Positions 1-6,651 of a DNA stretch of 10,415 nucleotides are shown one piece after another. This stretch comes from DAOTXK01 sp034435395. Lineage in GTDB: Bacteria > Chloroflexota > Anaerolineae > Aggregatilineales > Ch27. The notes under the pieces were generated by a model. The model did not search any database. It worked only from the letters and a program-made list of their open reading frames with translations, and was not told the DNA's origin. Numbering within the stretch: position 1 is the first letter of the stretch; every line of letters begins with the position of its first letter. The position numbers and the translations under genes were made by a program. The stretch is from assembly GCA_034435395.1 (NCBI GenBank), contig DAOTXK010000276.1:1-10415 (forward strand). The letters run 5' to 3'.

Positions 1-312
1 CCTGATGGCCCGCGCCGCCATGTTGACTGCGTTCAGGCCGCTGGCGCACAGCCGGTTGAGCGTCACCGCCGCCACGCTGTGCGGGAATCCGGCCAGCAAC
101 GCCCCCATACGGGCCACGTTGCGGTTATCCTCGCCCGCCTGGTTGGCGCAGCCCATATACACTTCCTCGACCTGGGCCGGGTCGAGGCCGGTGCGCCTGA
201 CGATGGCCTGGAGCACCAGCGCGACCAGATCGTCAGGGCGGACGGGACTCAGCGCGCCCCCCACGCGCCCGATCGGCGTCCGCACCGCGTCAATGATCAC
301 GGCTTCGGTCAT
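1..312 (-). CDS. Thiolase, PcaF/PaaJ-like acetyl-CoA C-acyltransferase (N-terminal part, runs off the left edge)
   Basis: The first 104 residues of a thiolase are present; a full thiolase is about 400 residues, so the C-terminal three quarters lie outside the window. The protein opens with MTEAVIIDAVRTPIGR, the usual thiolase start. Cys89, in NRLCASGLNAV, matches the active-site Cys that carries the acyl group. Residues 54-69 (GCANQAGEDNRNVARM) closely resemble the stretch I remember from 3-oxoadipyl-CoA thiolases (PcaF/PaaJ), which cleave 3-oxoadipyl-CoA into succinyl-CoA and acetyl-CoA in aromatic degradation. An acetoacetyl-CoA or fatty-acid thiolase is still possible because the substrate loop is missing. 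The ATG has an AGGAGTGAGGGG ribosome-binding stretch just upstream, and the cupin gene ends 5 bp before it, so the two are probably one transcript. The family is certain; the substrate is not. Confidence 0.93.
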   Translation of the reverse strand, partial: MTEAVIIDAVRTPIGRVGGALSPVRPDDLVALVLQAIVRRTGLDPAQVEEVYMGCANQAGEDNRNVARMGALLAGFPHSVAAVTLNRLCASGLNAVNMAARAIR

Positions 313-317
313 GCCCC

Positions 318-689
318 TCACTCCTTATTGAGCTTCTCCACCAAGTCTTCCCGTGGAGGATAGAACACATCCAGCATCACAAACGGCTCATCGCCCAGGC
401 AGGTATCGCTGTGCGGGACGTGGGCGGGGATGCAGTAAAAATCCCCCCTTTCCACCACGCGCTCTTCATCGCCGATACGCAGCCTGGCCCTGCCCGCATA
501 GACCATCCCGATCTGCTCATGCGGATGGCTGTGCAGCGGCACCGTGTGGCCGGGCAATGTGGCGTTGAGCACCATCATCATCCGCTCGCCATGAAGACCT
601 GTCAGGATGGTGGTTTCCAGCCCCGGCATCTGGGTCAACTTCGGCGCGGCAGCGGGGTCGATGAAGTACGGACTTATCCCCTGGGGCAC
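318..689 (-). CDS. Small single-domain cupin protein
   Basis: A single conserved-barrel cupin of about 123 residues. It shows cupin motif 1 (HSHPHEQIGMVYAGRARLRIG), with three His and a Glu placed as metal ligands, and motif 2 (GDFYCIPAHVPHS) with the fourth His. Such proteins bind a divalent metal and may be small dioxygenases, isomerases or sugar/ligand sensors; nothing here fixes the substrate. I chose the GTG at 687-689 because AAGGAG lies 8 nt upstream and the resulting start (MPQGISPYFIDPAAAP) looks like the family. An in-frame ATG at 750-752 would add 21 residues beginning with an Arg-rich stretch (MVRRRRRDNRPGW), which looks less natural. The gene lies between the aldo/keto reductase upstream and the thiolase 5 bp downstream on the same strand, so a shared catabolic transcript is likely, but its role there is unknown. 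Confidence 0.88.
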   Translation of the reverse strand: MPQGISPYFIDPAAAPKLTQMPGLETTILTGLHGERMMMVLNATLPGHTVPLHSHPHEQIGMVYAGRARLRIGDEERVVERGDFYCIPAHVPHSDTCLGDEPFVMLDVFYPPREDLVEKLNKE

Positions 690-797
690 TTCCTCATCTC
701 CTTGCTCCACTATCCAGCCCGGACGATTGTCTCTGCGGCGGCGACGAACCATCCTGGCATCCCCGGCGCTGACGGTTGGAAGAAACGACGATCAGCG

Positions 798-848
798 GCG
801 CGGGCGCGGCTCAGGCGCGGGCGCGGCTCAGGCGCGGGCGTTGTTCAG
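798..848. repeat. 17-bp tandem repeat at the 3' end of the aldo/keto reductase gene
   Basis: Two perfect copies of GCGCGGGCGCGGCTCAG (798-814 and 815-831) are followed by a third copy (832-848) that differs at three positions within CGGC/TTGT. The third copy encodes the last residues and stop region of the reductase, and the perfect copies lie just beyond. The array therefore looks like an extension of the gene's own 3' end by slippage. Each perfect copy repeats the sequence that reads TGA on the minus strand, but since 17 is not a multiple of 3 these are not in one frame. Confidence 0.8.
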
Positions 849-1763
849 CCGCTCCACCTCTTCATCGGTCAGGGCGATGTCCAGCGCGCCCAGGTTCTCG
901 GCCATCTGGGCCTCGGTGCTGGCGGCCACCAGCGGGATCACGTCGTTGTGATGCATCCAGGCCAGGATGATCTGGTTGCGGGTCGCGCCGTGGGCCTCCG
1001 CCACCTCGTCCAGCGCCGCCAGCCGCGCCTGCGCGTCCAGCCCGGCGTACTGCTCCGGGAAATTGCGTTCCTCGCGGGTATACGCCCCACCCAGCAGCGC
1101 CGAATAGGCCAGCAGCGTCACACCCTCGCGGCGGGCGTAGTCCAGCAGGTCATCGTTGACGGCGAGCTGCGGCTCAAAACTCGCGCCGGGGGCGGGCCGC
1201 AGGTACGTGTAACGCTGCTGCACGCAGCAGAATTCCGCCCAGCCGTTGGTCCGGCTGATCCAGCGGGCTTTCTCCAGCCGCCAGGCCCGATAATTGCTGG
1301 CCCCCACATAACGCACCTTACCCGCCTTAACCAGCCGGTCGAAAGCCTCCATCGTCTCTTCCAATGGCGTGATCGGGTCGTCAACGTGCGCGTAATAGAG
1401 GTCGATGGCCTCGACGCCCAGGCGTCGCAGGCTCTTCTCGCACTCGGCCTCGATCAGCCGCGCGCTCAGCCCTCGCCGCACTTCGCCGTAGCCGAAACCC
1501 ACCTTGGAGGCGATGAACAGGCGGTCCCGATGGCCGCGTTCGCGCATCCATTGGCCCAGCAGCGTCTCGCTCTCGCCGCCCCGGAAACCAGGCACCCAGT
1601 GGGCGTAGATGTTGGCTGTATCAATGAACGCCCCGCCCGCCCCCACGTACTGATCCAGCATCCGATAGGAAGTTGCCCCGTCATTGCGGGTGCCGAAATA
1701 CATCGCGCCCAGACAGAGCGCGCTGACCTGCTCGCCGGTTCTGCCAAGCGGTACGGTTCTCAT
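828..1763 (-). CDS. Aldo/keto reductase (NAD(P)H-dependent oxidoreductase)
   Basis: A full-length aldo/keto reductase of 311 residues, the usual size for this TIM-barrel family, which reduces aldehydes or ketones with NAD(P)H in the cytoplasm. The catalytic tetrad can be read directly: Asp48 (FIDTA), Tyr53 (NIYAH), Lys87 (IASKVG) and His126 (YYAHVDD). The conserved KVRYVGASNY segment is at about residues 148-157 and a late 'IILAW...IPLVAAST' cofactor-binding stretch is present. It belongs to the broad group of predicted oxidoreductases related to E. coli YajO/Tas; the substrate cannot be inferred. GGGAGG 8 nt upstream of the ATG supports the start. It is transcribed away from the ATL gene from a shared 91-bp intergenic region and lies about 140 bp upstream of the cupin start. 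Its 3' end carries a 17-bp tandem duplication that does not alter the protein. Confidence 0.95.
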   Translation of the reverse strand: MRTVPLGRTGEQVSALCLGAMYFGTRNDGATSYRMLDQYVGAGGAFIDTANIYAHWVPGFRGGESETLLGQWMRERGHRDRLFIASKVGFGYGEVRRGLSARLIEAECEKSLRRLGVEAIDLYYAHVDDPITPLEETMEAFDRLVKAGKVRYVGASNYRAWRLEKARWISRTNGWAEFCCVQQRYTYLRPAPGASFEPQLAVNDDLLDYARREGVTLLAYSALLGGAYTREERNFPEQYAGLDAQARLAALDEVAEAHGATRNQIILAWMHHNDVIPLVAASTEAQMAENLGALDIALTDEEVERLNNARA

Positions 1764-1797
1764 CCGTTCACCCTCCCGAATCTTGTCGTTGCCACGA

Positions 1798-1832
1798 TTG
1801 GGAAAACCTGTCGGTGCTGGCTATTATACAAT
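1798..1832. promoter_or_regulatory. Candidate divergent promoter region between the aldo/keto reductase and ATL genes
   Basis: The 91-bp gap between the two divergent starts holds one AT-rich island in GC-rich surroundings. On the plus strand TTGGGA (1798-1803) and TATTAT (1822-1827) are 18 bp apart, with TACAAT (1827-1832) as another -10 candidate, suiting the ATL gene. On the minus strand a perfect TATAAT (1828 down to 1823) faces the reductase gene, but no good -35 box is visible at the expected distance. Sigma-70-type boxes are established knowledge; their use here is inference. Confidence 0.4.
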
Positions 1833-1854
1833 ACCGTTCAAGCCGGATACGGAG

Positions 1855-2268
1855 ATGTCCGAGTTGTTCCATCCACCTGACCCCACCGCCTTCAACGCGC
1901 TGGTCTGGCGAATAGTACGGCAGGTCCCGCCGGGCAAAGTCACCACCTACGGCCAGCTTGCCTCGATGATCCCGCCGCCTGCGGGCGTCGACCCGCTGCG
2001 CTACGTTCACGTGCGGGCGCGCTGGACCGGGGCAGCCATGCGCGCCCTGACCGACGACAGCGTCCCCTGGCACCGGGTGATCAACAGCCAGGGAAAGATC
2101 AGCCTGCCCAGGGGCGGCGGGTATGAAGAGCAGCGCGCCCGTCTGGAAGCGGAAGGGGTGACCTTCGATGAGCGGGGCCGGGTGAATTTTAAGGTCGTCG
2201 GCTGGGCCGGGCCAGACGACGCCTGGTTAGCAGCGCACGGGCTGTTGCCGCCCCAGCTGTTGGGCTGA
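1855..2268 (+). CDS. Alkyltransferase-like (ATL) protein, MGMT-family DNA-damage sensor lacking the catalytic Cys
   Basis: A 137-residue protein corresponding to the DNA-binding domain of O6-alkylguanine-DNA alkyltransferase. It has the helix-turn-helix PPGKVTTYGQLA (residues 25-36), with Tyr32 where the transferases use Tyr to rotate the nucleotide. TGAAMRAL (59-66) carries the Arg of the 'arginine finger'. The decisive motif is PWHRVI (71-76): the PCHRV cysteine that accepts the alkyl group is Trp. This is the ATL form known from E. coli YbaZ and S. pombe Atl1, which bind O6-alkylguanine without repairing it and hand the lesion to nucleotide excision repair. There is no N-terminal ribonuclease-like domain. 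Start: GGAG (1851-1854) touches the ATG, which is too close; a TTG at 1864 would have 9-nt spacing and shorten the protein by three residues. The gene converges with the kinase-nucleotidyltransferase gene, 42 bp away. Confidence 0.92.
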   Translation: MSELFHPPDPTAFNALVWRIVRQVPPGKVTTYGQLASMIPPPAGVDPLRYVHVRARWTGAAMRALTDDSVPWHRVINSQGKISLPRGGGYEEQRARLEAEGVTFDERGRVNFKVVGWAGPDDAWLAAHGLLPPQLLG

Positions 2269-2310
2269 CCGCGATGACCGTCTGCCCGCCGGGCCGCCCA
2301 ACCTGTCCCC

Positions 2311-4230
2311 CTACTGGGAGAATTCCTGAAGCGTCCGCAGGTAGTACTCCGGCAAGCCGATATCGAAGCGCTGGCCGTCGATCATCAGGCCCAGGAAACC
2401 ATCCTCCTGCCGCAGCCGATCCAGCGCCGAGGTGAGCTGGAACTCGCCTCGCTCCCGCACGTTGTTTTCAATGTGCTCCTGCAAATACTCGAATATCTGC
2501 GGCTTGATGATGTATTGCCCGAAGAGCGTCAGGTACTCGCCGTCCGGCATGCCGGCCACGCGCAGGTTGTTGCGGGCGTAGTCGACGGTCGGCTTTTCCG
2601 CGAACTCGGTGATGTTCAGCTCCAGGTTTTCCACCAGCCAGGTCCCGGTCACCGTGCCGAAGTTGCCGACCATCGCTTCCGGCGTGCGGCGGACGCCCAC
2701 CACGCTGATGCCGTGCTGGTTGAAGGCATCGACCAGCTGCTGCGCGCAGGAACGCTCGCCCTCCGAGCGGTAGATATGGTCGCCCAACATCAGCAGAAAC
2801 GGCTCATCGCCCACTGCTTCCCGGGCGCAGTAGACGGCGTGGCCGAAACCTTCCTGCATCTGCTGGATCACAAACGTGACCCTGCGTCCGATCTCCAGCA
2901 GCCGTCGGGCATATTCCTGAAAGGGCGAGGGCAGCTTGTTGTAGTTCTCGATCGTCACCTGCACATTAAAAAAAGCGCGGAAGGCTTCCAGATCATGCTC
3001 CTGCACGATGATGATCACCTCGTCCATGCCCGCCGCCAGCGCCTCCTCCACGATCAGCAGGATGGCGGGCTTGGCGATGCCGTCGCGGTCGATGATGGGG
3101 AACAGCTCCTTTTTGGCCGCCTTGGATGCCGGGAAAAGCCGGGTGCCGAATCCCGCCGCCGGGATCACGGCCTTGCGCACTCTGGAGCCGCTGGACAGCG
3201 TCAGCTTGAGACACGGCATCCGGAGATCGCGCTCGACGATCTCGATCACTGCCTGCTGGTCGGCTTCGCTGCGGGCGACAAACTGCGCCGTCCCGTCGCC
3301 CTGCGAGCCGACCCCCTTGCCGCCCCAGATGTGCGGTTGGAGCGGCGGATAGTTCAACACCTGGTGGAGCACGGGAGCGGTCAATTCCTCCGGGCAGGCG
3401 GGCCTGGCGTAGCGGTCGAAAAACTCCTGCGCCTCGACCATCAACTGCCCCACTCGCTCGGCGTCGCTGGCCTGGAGCGCCTCCACCGCCTGGTGAACGA
3501 TGCGCCTGTTGATCGGCCCCAGCAGCTCCTGCACGCCGCGCTCGACCTCGCCAGCGGGAAAGGGATAGCAGCGGTTGAGATCCATCAGGATTCTCATCGT
3601 GTCCTTGGCGGCGTTCAGATCAACGATCACGAAGTACAGGTCCTGCCTGACCCTCAACTCTTCCGTGTCCATCCGCTCGCCGTCAAACGTCATCAGCACC
3701 GGGCGATTGCCGAAGGCGCAGCCCTGATCCATCCGCCCACAGCGCGACGGGGTCATGATCTCGCCCTGGTAAGCCAGCTCCATCTCCCCCCGGATGGTCA
3801 TCTTGAGGTCGTAAACGCGGTTGAAGGCCCGCGCCGTCAGCACGCAGATGGCGGCGCTGGAGGAGAGGCCCTTTTTCATCGGCAGATCGGTCTGGTAGTT
3901 GTCGATGACCAGCCCGCGCACGTGGTAATTGGTCAGAATCTGGTAGGCCACCCCGGCGATGTAACTCCAGAAGCCGCCCTTCTGAGCCTCGTCCAGCAGG
4001 GCCTTCGGCTCCATGGGGATTTCGTGTGGCCCTTTTTTTTCGCCTTCCGGCGTGGTGGAGGTCAGCACCAGCGAGGTCGGATGGGGGTTGACTTCGGCGT
4101 AAATCCCCTGGTTGGTGCCGGCGATCAGGGCATAACCCTTCTCGATGTCGGCGTTGATCCGCCGGTAGCCCCCGGCCCAATCGGAATGCTCACCAAACAG
4201 GCAGATTCGTCCGGGCACAAAAATCTTCAA
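2311..4230 (-). CDS. Bifunctional galactokinase-like GHMP sugar kinase / GalU-like sugar-1-phosphate nucleotidyltransferase
   Basis: A 639-residue two-domain protein. Residues 1-345 are a GHMP kinase. GRICLFGEHSDW (7-18) mirrors the galactokinase signature and keeps its sugar-contacting Arg, Glu, His and Asp. GLSSSAA (121-127) is the ATP-phosphate loop. CGRMDQ (164-169) holds the catalytic Asp168. GGKGVGSQGDG (303-313) is the third motif. Residues 352-639 are a UTP-glucose-1-phosphate uridylyltransferase-type domain: PAAGFGTRLFPASKAAKKELFP, with LGDHIY (482-487), EKP (545-547) and RFDIGLPEYY (621-630). Inference: it phosphorylates a free sugar at C1 and then couples it to a nucleotide, probably UTP, in a salvage route like the fused fucokinase/GDP-fucose pyrophosphorylase. 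The sugar is unknown. The start is TTG (4228-4230) with GGGAG 6 nt upstream; the reading frame is open for 80 further codons, but these are proline/glycine-rich and unlike the family. The tandem GNAT genes lie upstream on the same strand. Confidence 0.92.
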   Translation of the reverse strand: MKIFVPGRICLFGEHSDWAGGYRRINADIEKGYALIAGTNQGIYAEVNPHPTSLVLTSTTPEGEKKGPHEIPMEPKALLDEAQKGGFWSYIAGVAYQILTNYHVRGLVIDNYQTDLPMKKGLSSSAAICVLTARAFNRVYDLKMTIRGEMELAYQGEIMTPSRCGRMDQGCAFGNRPVLMTFDGERMDTEELRVRQDLYFVIVDLNAAKDTMRILMDLNRCYPFPAGEVERGVQELLGPINRRIVHQAVEALQASDAERVGQLMVEAQEFFDRYARPACPEELTAPVLHQVLNYPPLQPHIWGGKGVGSQGDGTAQFVARSEADQQAVIEIVERDLRMPCLKLTLSSGSRVRKAVIPAAGFGTRLFPASKAAKKELFPIIDRDGIAKPAILLIVEEALAAGMDEVIIIVQEHDLEAFRAFFNVQVTIENYNKLPSPFQEYARRLLEIGRRVTFVIQQMQEGFGHAVYCAREAVGDEPFLLMLGDHIYRSEGERSCAQQLVDAFNQHGISVVGVRRTPEAMVGNFGTVTGTWLVENLELNITEFAEKPTVDYARNNLRVAGMPDGEYLTLFGQYIIKPQIFEYLQEHIENNVRERGEFQLTSALDRLRQEDGFLGLMIDGQRFDIGLPEYYLRTLQEFSQ

Positions 4231-4336
4231 AGCAGTCTCCCTTTCACCACTACAGGTCAGCGGCGGTCCACGTCCGTCCCCGCCAGAACCGCGCCAGTCG
4301 GTCGGCGAGGATAGCCGGTCAGGTGCCGTCCGGCCC

Positions 4337-4363
4337 GCTATAGTATGCCAGAAAACAGTCCAA
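4337..4363 (-). promoter_or_regulatory. Weak candidate promoter for the kinase-nucleotidyltransferase gene
   Basis: In the 136-bp gap upstream of the kinase gene an AT-rich patch contains, reading on the minus strand, TTGGAC (4363-4358) and TATAGC (4342-4337) spaced 15 bp, or TACTAT (4345-4340) at only 12 bp. Spacing is short for a sigma-70 promoter, so this is a suggestion. The gap size makes an independent promoter plausible. Confidence 0.25.
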
Positions 4364-4366
4364 TCC

Positions 4367-5335
4367 TCACCCGCCGCCGGAATGTCGCTCCCGCCAGCGG
4401 GACTGCCGCCCATCTCGCCACCAGACCGCCGTCTGGCCGCACCGGGTCGCCCGGAAACCCAGCCCGTCATACAGACGGCGGGCCGGGTTAGCCGTTGTCA
4501 CGGCCAGCCCCATCGCCGGGCAGCCTTCCTCCCGGCAGATGGTCATGCTCCGGACCATCAGCAGCCGCCCCAGCCCCCGGCGGCGATGATCGGGGCGCAC
4601 GCCCAGGTCGGCCACAAAACCCATCGTCGCCAGGTCCGCCACCGCCAGATAGGCGATCACATCCCCGTCCGCCGCCAGGGCCACCAGGCTGGCGGCCTCG
4701 TGCCAGCGGCCCATCTCCGGATGCCTCCCGGCCCGGATGGCGCGCAGACTCTCCACCAGCTGGCCGGGCCGCGCCTCGATCACCACCACCTCGTCGACGC
4801 CGCCCGCGTGCGCCGCCATGGCCACCGCCTCGGCCTCCGGCTGATGCTCGTCCGCCCAGCGGGCCACGCGGATGCCCGCCGGAGTCTCCACGACCGGCAG
4901 CGGCTCCGCCAGCAGATCGCGGACCATCAGGCAGCGCTCAAAGACCACAGCCCCGCGCCGCCGCAGCGCCCCGCGGACGCCGGGTGGCTGGCCGCGCAGG
5001 CGGGCCGCGATCATGAGCAGCGACGGAAGGGCCGTCAGCGTTTTCCACAGATGATCGACCAGCGCCCGGCCCCACCTGGCCGGTGATCCGCTGTCCAGCG
5101 TCAGCCAGTCCACTGCGGCCGCTTCACGTGTGCTATCCCCCCACCCCCAGACGGCGACCCCGCGCGGCACCCCGCCCGCGTCGTACAGGCAGCACGCCTG
5201 CTTCTCGCCGGTCTCCAGCGCTGCCCTGATCTCCTTCACCATAAAATCGGCGTCATCCGGCATCGCTTCCGCCACCGCCCGGCGCAGCAGGGCCTCACTC
5301 CCGGCATCCAACCCCTGCACTGCCTCGATCCGCAT
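4367..5335 (-). CDS. Tandem-GNAT N-acetyltransferase family protein (first of two neighbouring genes)
   Basis: A 322-residue protein whose C-terminal half (about 155-310) is a clear GNAT domain. The acetyl-CoA pyrophosphate loop is in LGVRPDHRRRGLGRLL (244-259), with the R-R-x-G-x-G pattern, followed by TANPARRLYDGLGF (281-294), the usual end of the fold. The N-terminal half (about 1-145) has the size and strand/helix rhythm of a GNAT domain but no recognisable acetyl-CoA loop, so it is probably a degenerate copy. The acceptor is unknown. The ATG at 5333-5335 is preferred because GAGGGG lies 8 nt upstream. The frame stays open upstream, but that extension reads through the heptamer array as a low-complexity RPETRGQ-type peptide. 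The gene sits between the second GNAT gene and the sugar kinase fusion, all on the minus strand. A link to nucleotide-sugar modification is possible but unproven. Confidence 0.87.
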   Translation of the reverse strand: MRIEAVQGLDAGSEALLRRAVAEAMPDDADFMVKEIRAALETGEKQACCLYDAGGVPRGVAVWGWGDSTREAAAVDWLTLDSGSPARWGRALVDHLWKTLTALPSLLMIAARLRGQPPGVRGALRRRGAVVFERCLMVRDLLAEPLPVVETPAGIRVARWADEHQPEAEAVAMAAHAGGVDEVVVIEARPGQLVESLRAIRAGRHPEMGRWHEAASLVALAADGDVIAYLAVADLATMGFVADLGVRPDHRRRGLGRLLMVRSMTICREEGCPAMGLAVTTANPARRLYDGLGFRATRCGQTAVWWRDGRQSRWRERHSGGG

Positions 5336-5404
5336 CTCGACCGCCCCTCTACCGCCAGCAGACATCCCCCTCTGTGCATGACCATCACTCCCCCACCCCA
5401 CCTG

Positions 5405-5503
5405 CCTCCGGTCTCCGGCCTCTGGTCTCTGGCCTCTGGTCTCCCGGCCTCTGGTCTCCGGCCTCTGGCCTCTGGTCTCCGGCCTCCGGCCTCTGGCCTC
5501 CGT
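5405..5503. repeat. Array of about 14 degenerate heptamers, consensus YCTCYGG
   Basis: The plus strand reads as consecutive 7-mers of the types CCTCTGG, TCTCTGG, TCTCCGG and CCTCCGG, with one unit carrying an extra C, giving 99 bp. Alternation of units starting with C and T gives a partial 14-bp period. The array fills the gap between the stop of one GNAT gene (5506) and the start of the next (5335), so it is probably non-coding. Heptamer arrays of this general kind (short tandemly repeated repetitive sequences) are known from cyanobacteria; equating this one with them is inference. Confidence 0.9.
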
Positions 5504-5505
5504 CC

Positions 5506-6489
5506 CTACCCGCGCCACCAGTTGATCCAGGCATCGGCGAAGCCCAGCTTGGGCCAGAAACGGCTGCTGATCGGGTTGGTCGGCGCATAGTTGACGAACA
5601 TTGCCGCCGCGCCCCGCGCCTCAAACCACTGCCAGGCCGCCCGGAACAGCGCCAGGCCGACGCCGCGCCGGCGCTGGTCGGCCCGCACGGCCACTTCAAA
5701 GATGTCCCCGTACAGCCCGGTGGCAAACAGTGAGGGGAGCGCTTCCGGCTGCTGAACGCTGATGCCCATGCCGAAAAAACCGATCACCTCTCCGCCCTGC
5801 TCGGCCAGCAGCAACGTCTGGGCCGCGCCGTCGCCGGCCAGTTGCCAGGCCTGTTCCTGGCAGCCATCCAGCAGGTGGTCGGTCAGGATAATAGCCGGCT
5901 GGTAGGCCGCGTGGAAGCGCCAGGAATCGGCCATCAAGGCTGCCACGTCCAGCAGATCGCCCCGCCGGGCCGGGCGGATGGTCACTTCGGCGGCCGGGGC
6001 CGTCGGCGGAGAGGCCAGCGAGCGATGGGCGATGGCATGGTACGGCGCGAATCCCCTGGCCTCCAGGGCCGCCGCCAGTTCGGCATCGCGGGCTGGCGTC
6101 ATGATCATGCGTCCGGGGATGGCGAGGGCGTCCGGCCAGCGGGCGGCGCAGTCCAGCAGCCGGTCCAACACCGGGGCCGGAGACGCGCCATTCGCCAGGA
6201 AAAGCCGCAGGCGCAGGTAGCGGCGGGGGAAAACATTGGCGAAGGGGCTGTCGGAGAACCATTGCTCGCGCTCGGCGCACAGCGCCCCCACCAGCTGCCC
6301 CTCGCTTTCCGCCACCCAGCACACGCCCCCATTAAGCAAAATCTGCCAGGATGACAGCGCCGCCCCCTCCGGCAGACGGTCATCCAGCGCGTGGTGGCGT
6401 TCGGCCTGCGCCTGAGCCAGGGCCTGAATGGCTGCAATATCGGCGCTCGACGCCACACGAGTCGCCAACACGTCCCACTCCTGAGACAC
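5506..6489 (-). CDS. Tandem-GNAT N-acetyltransferase family protein (second of two neighbouring genes)
   Basis: A 327-residue protein with two GNAT-sized halves. The C-terminal domain (about 168-327) is typical: it opens with VTIRPARRGDLLDVAAL (169-185), has the acetyl-CoA loop in VAVRADQRRRGVGLALF (267-283), and ends with NPISSRFWPKLGF (305-317). The N-terminal half (about 8-160) also has GNAT-like strands (VCWVAESEGQLVGALCAE, 56-73) and ends in an ALEARGF motif, but shows no clear R-R-x-G-x-G loop. The acceptor is unknown. The start is GTG (6487-6489) with AGGGA 4 nt upstream. A TATAAT box lies about 20 bp further upstream. It is the first gene of a same-strand run leading to the other GNAT gene and the sugar kinase fusion; the 170-bp gap with the heptamer array separates it from the next gene. 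The two GNAT proteins share architecture but differ in sequence, so any duplication is old. Confidence 0.9.
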   Translation of the reverse strand: MSQEWDVLATRVASSADIAAIQALAQAQAERHHALDDRLPEGAALSSWQILLNGGVCWVAESEGQLVGALCAEREQWFSDSPFANVFPRRYLRLRLFLANGASPAPVLDRLLDCAARWPDALAIPGRMIMTPARDAELAAALEARGFAPYHAIAHRSLASPPTAPAAEVTIRPARRGDLLDVAALMADSWRFHAAYQPAIILTDHLLDGCQEQAWQLAGDGAAQTLLLAEQGGEVIGFFGMGISVQQPEALPSLFATGLYGDIFEVAVRADQRRRGVGLALFRAAWQWFEARGAAAMFVNYAPTNPISSRFWPKLGFADAWINWWRG

Positions 6490-6509
6490 AGCGTCCCTGC
6501 AAGACCATC

Positions 6510-6515
6510 ATTATA
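6510..6515 (-). promoter_or_regulatory. Candidate -10 box for the upstream GNAT gene
   Basis: A perfect TATAAT on the minus strand, 20 bp before the GTG start, in the 162-bp divergent gap between the GNAT gene and the conserved hypothetical gene at 6652. No good -35 hexamer is seen at 16-18 bp, so strength is doubtful. I see no convincing promoter for the plus-strand gene in the same gap. Confidence 0.4.
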
Positions 6516-6651
6516 CATCCTGGCGCGGTTGCTCCCTACCCCCGGATTGTGTACAGTGATGGCTGCACCGCGCGAACCAGTTTCCACAAACGGCCAGGGC
6601 GGGCGGCAGCTTGCTCTCCAGTCGGACGGGTGGCTCGTGAGGAAGGCGAAC

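Noticed and set aside
411..1880. A 489-codon open frame on the plus strand across the cupin and reductase genes
   Set aside because: It is antisense to two recognisable enzymes, crosses their intergenic gaps and has no domain features.
2269..2310. Terminator between the convergent ATL and kinase genes
   Set aside because: Only short 4-bp stems and no T-run on either strand; nothing supportable.
2473..4314. A 613-codon open frame on the plus strand opposite the kinase fusion
   Set aside because: It is a GC-bias shadow: the opposite strand encodes two recognisable domains with full motifs, and this translation (His, Gln, Arg and Leu-rich) shows none.
5405..5503. CRISPR array
   Set aside because: Units are 7 bp with no spacers, and no cas genes are present.
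6545..6562. Operator-like dyad around TGTACA upstream of the conserved hypothetical gene
   Set aside because: Symmetry is limited to the 6-bp core and the flanks do not match a regulator site I can name.
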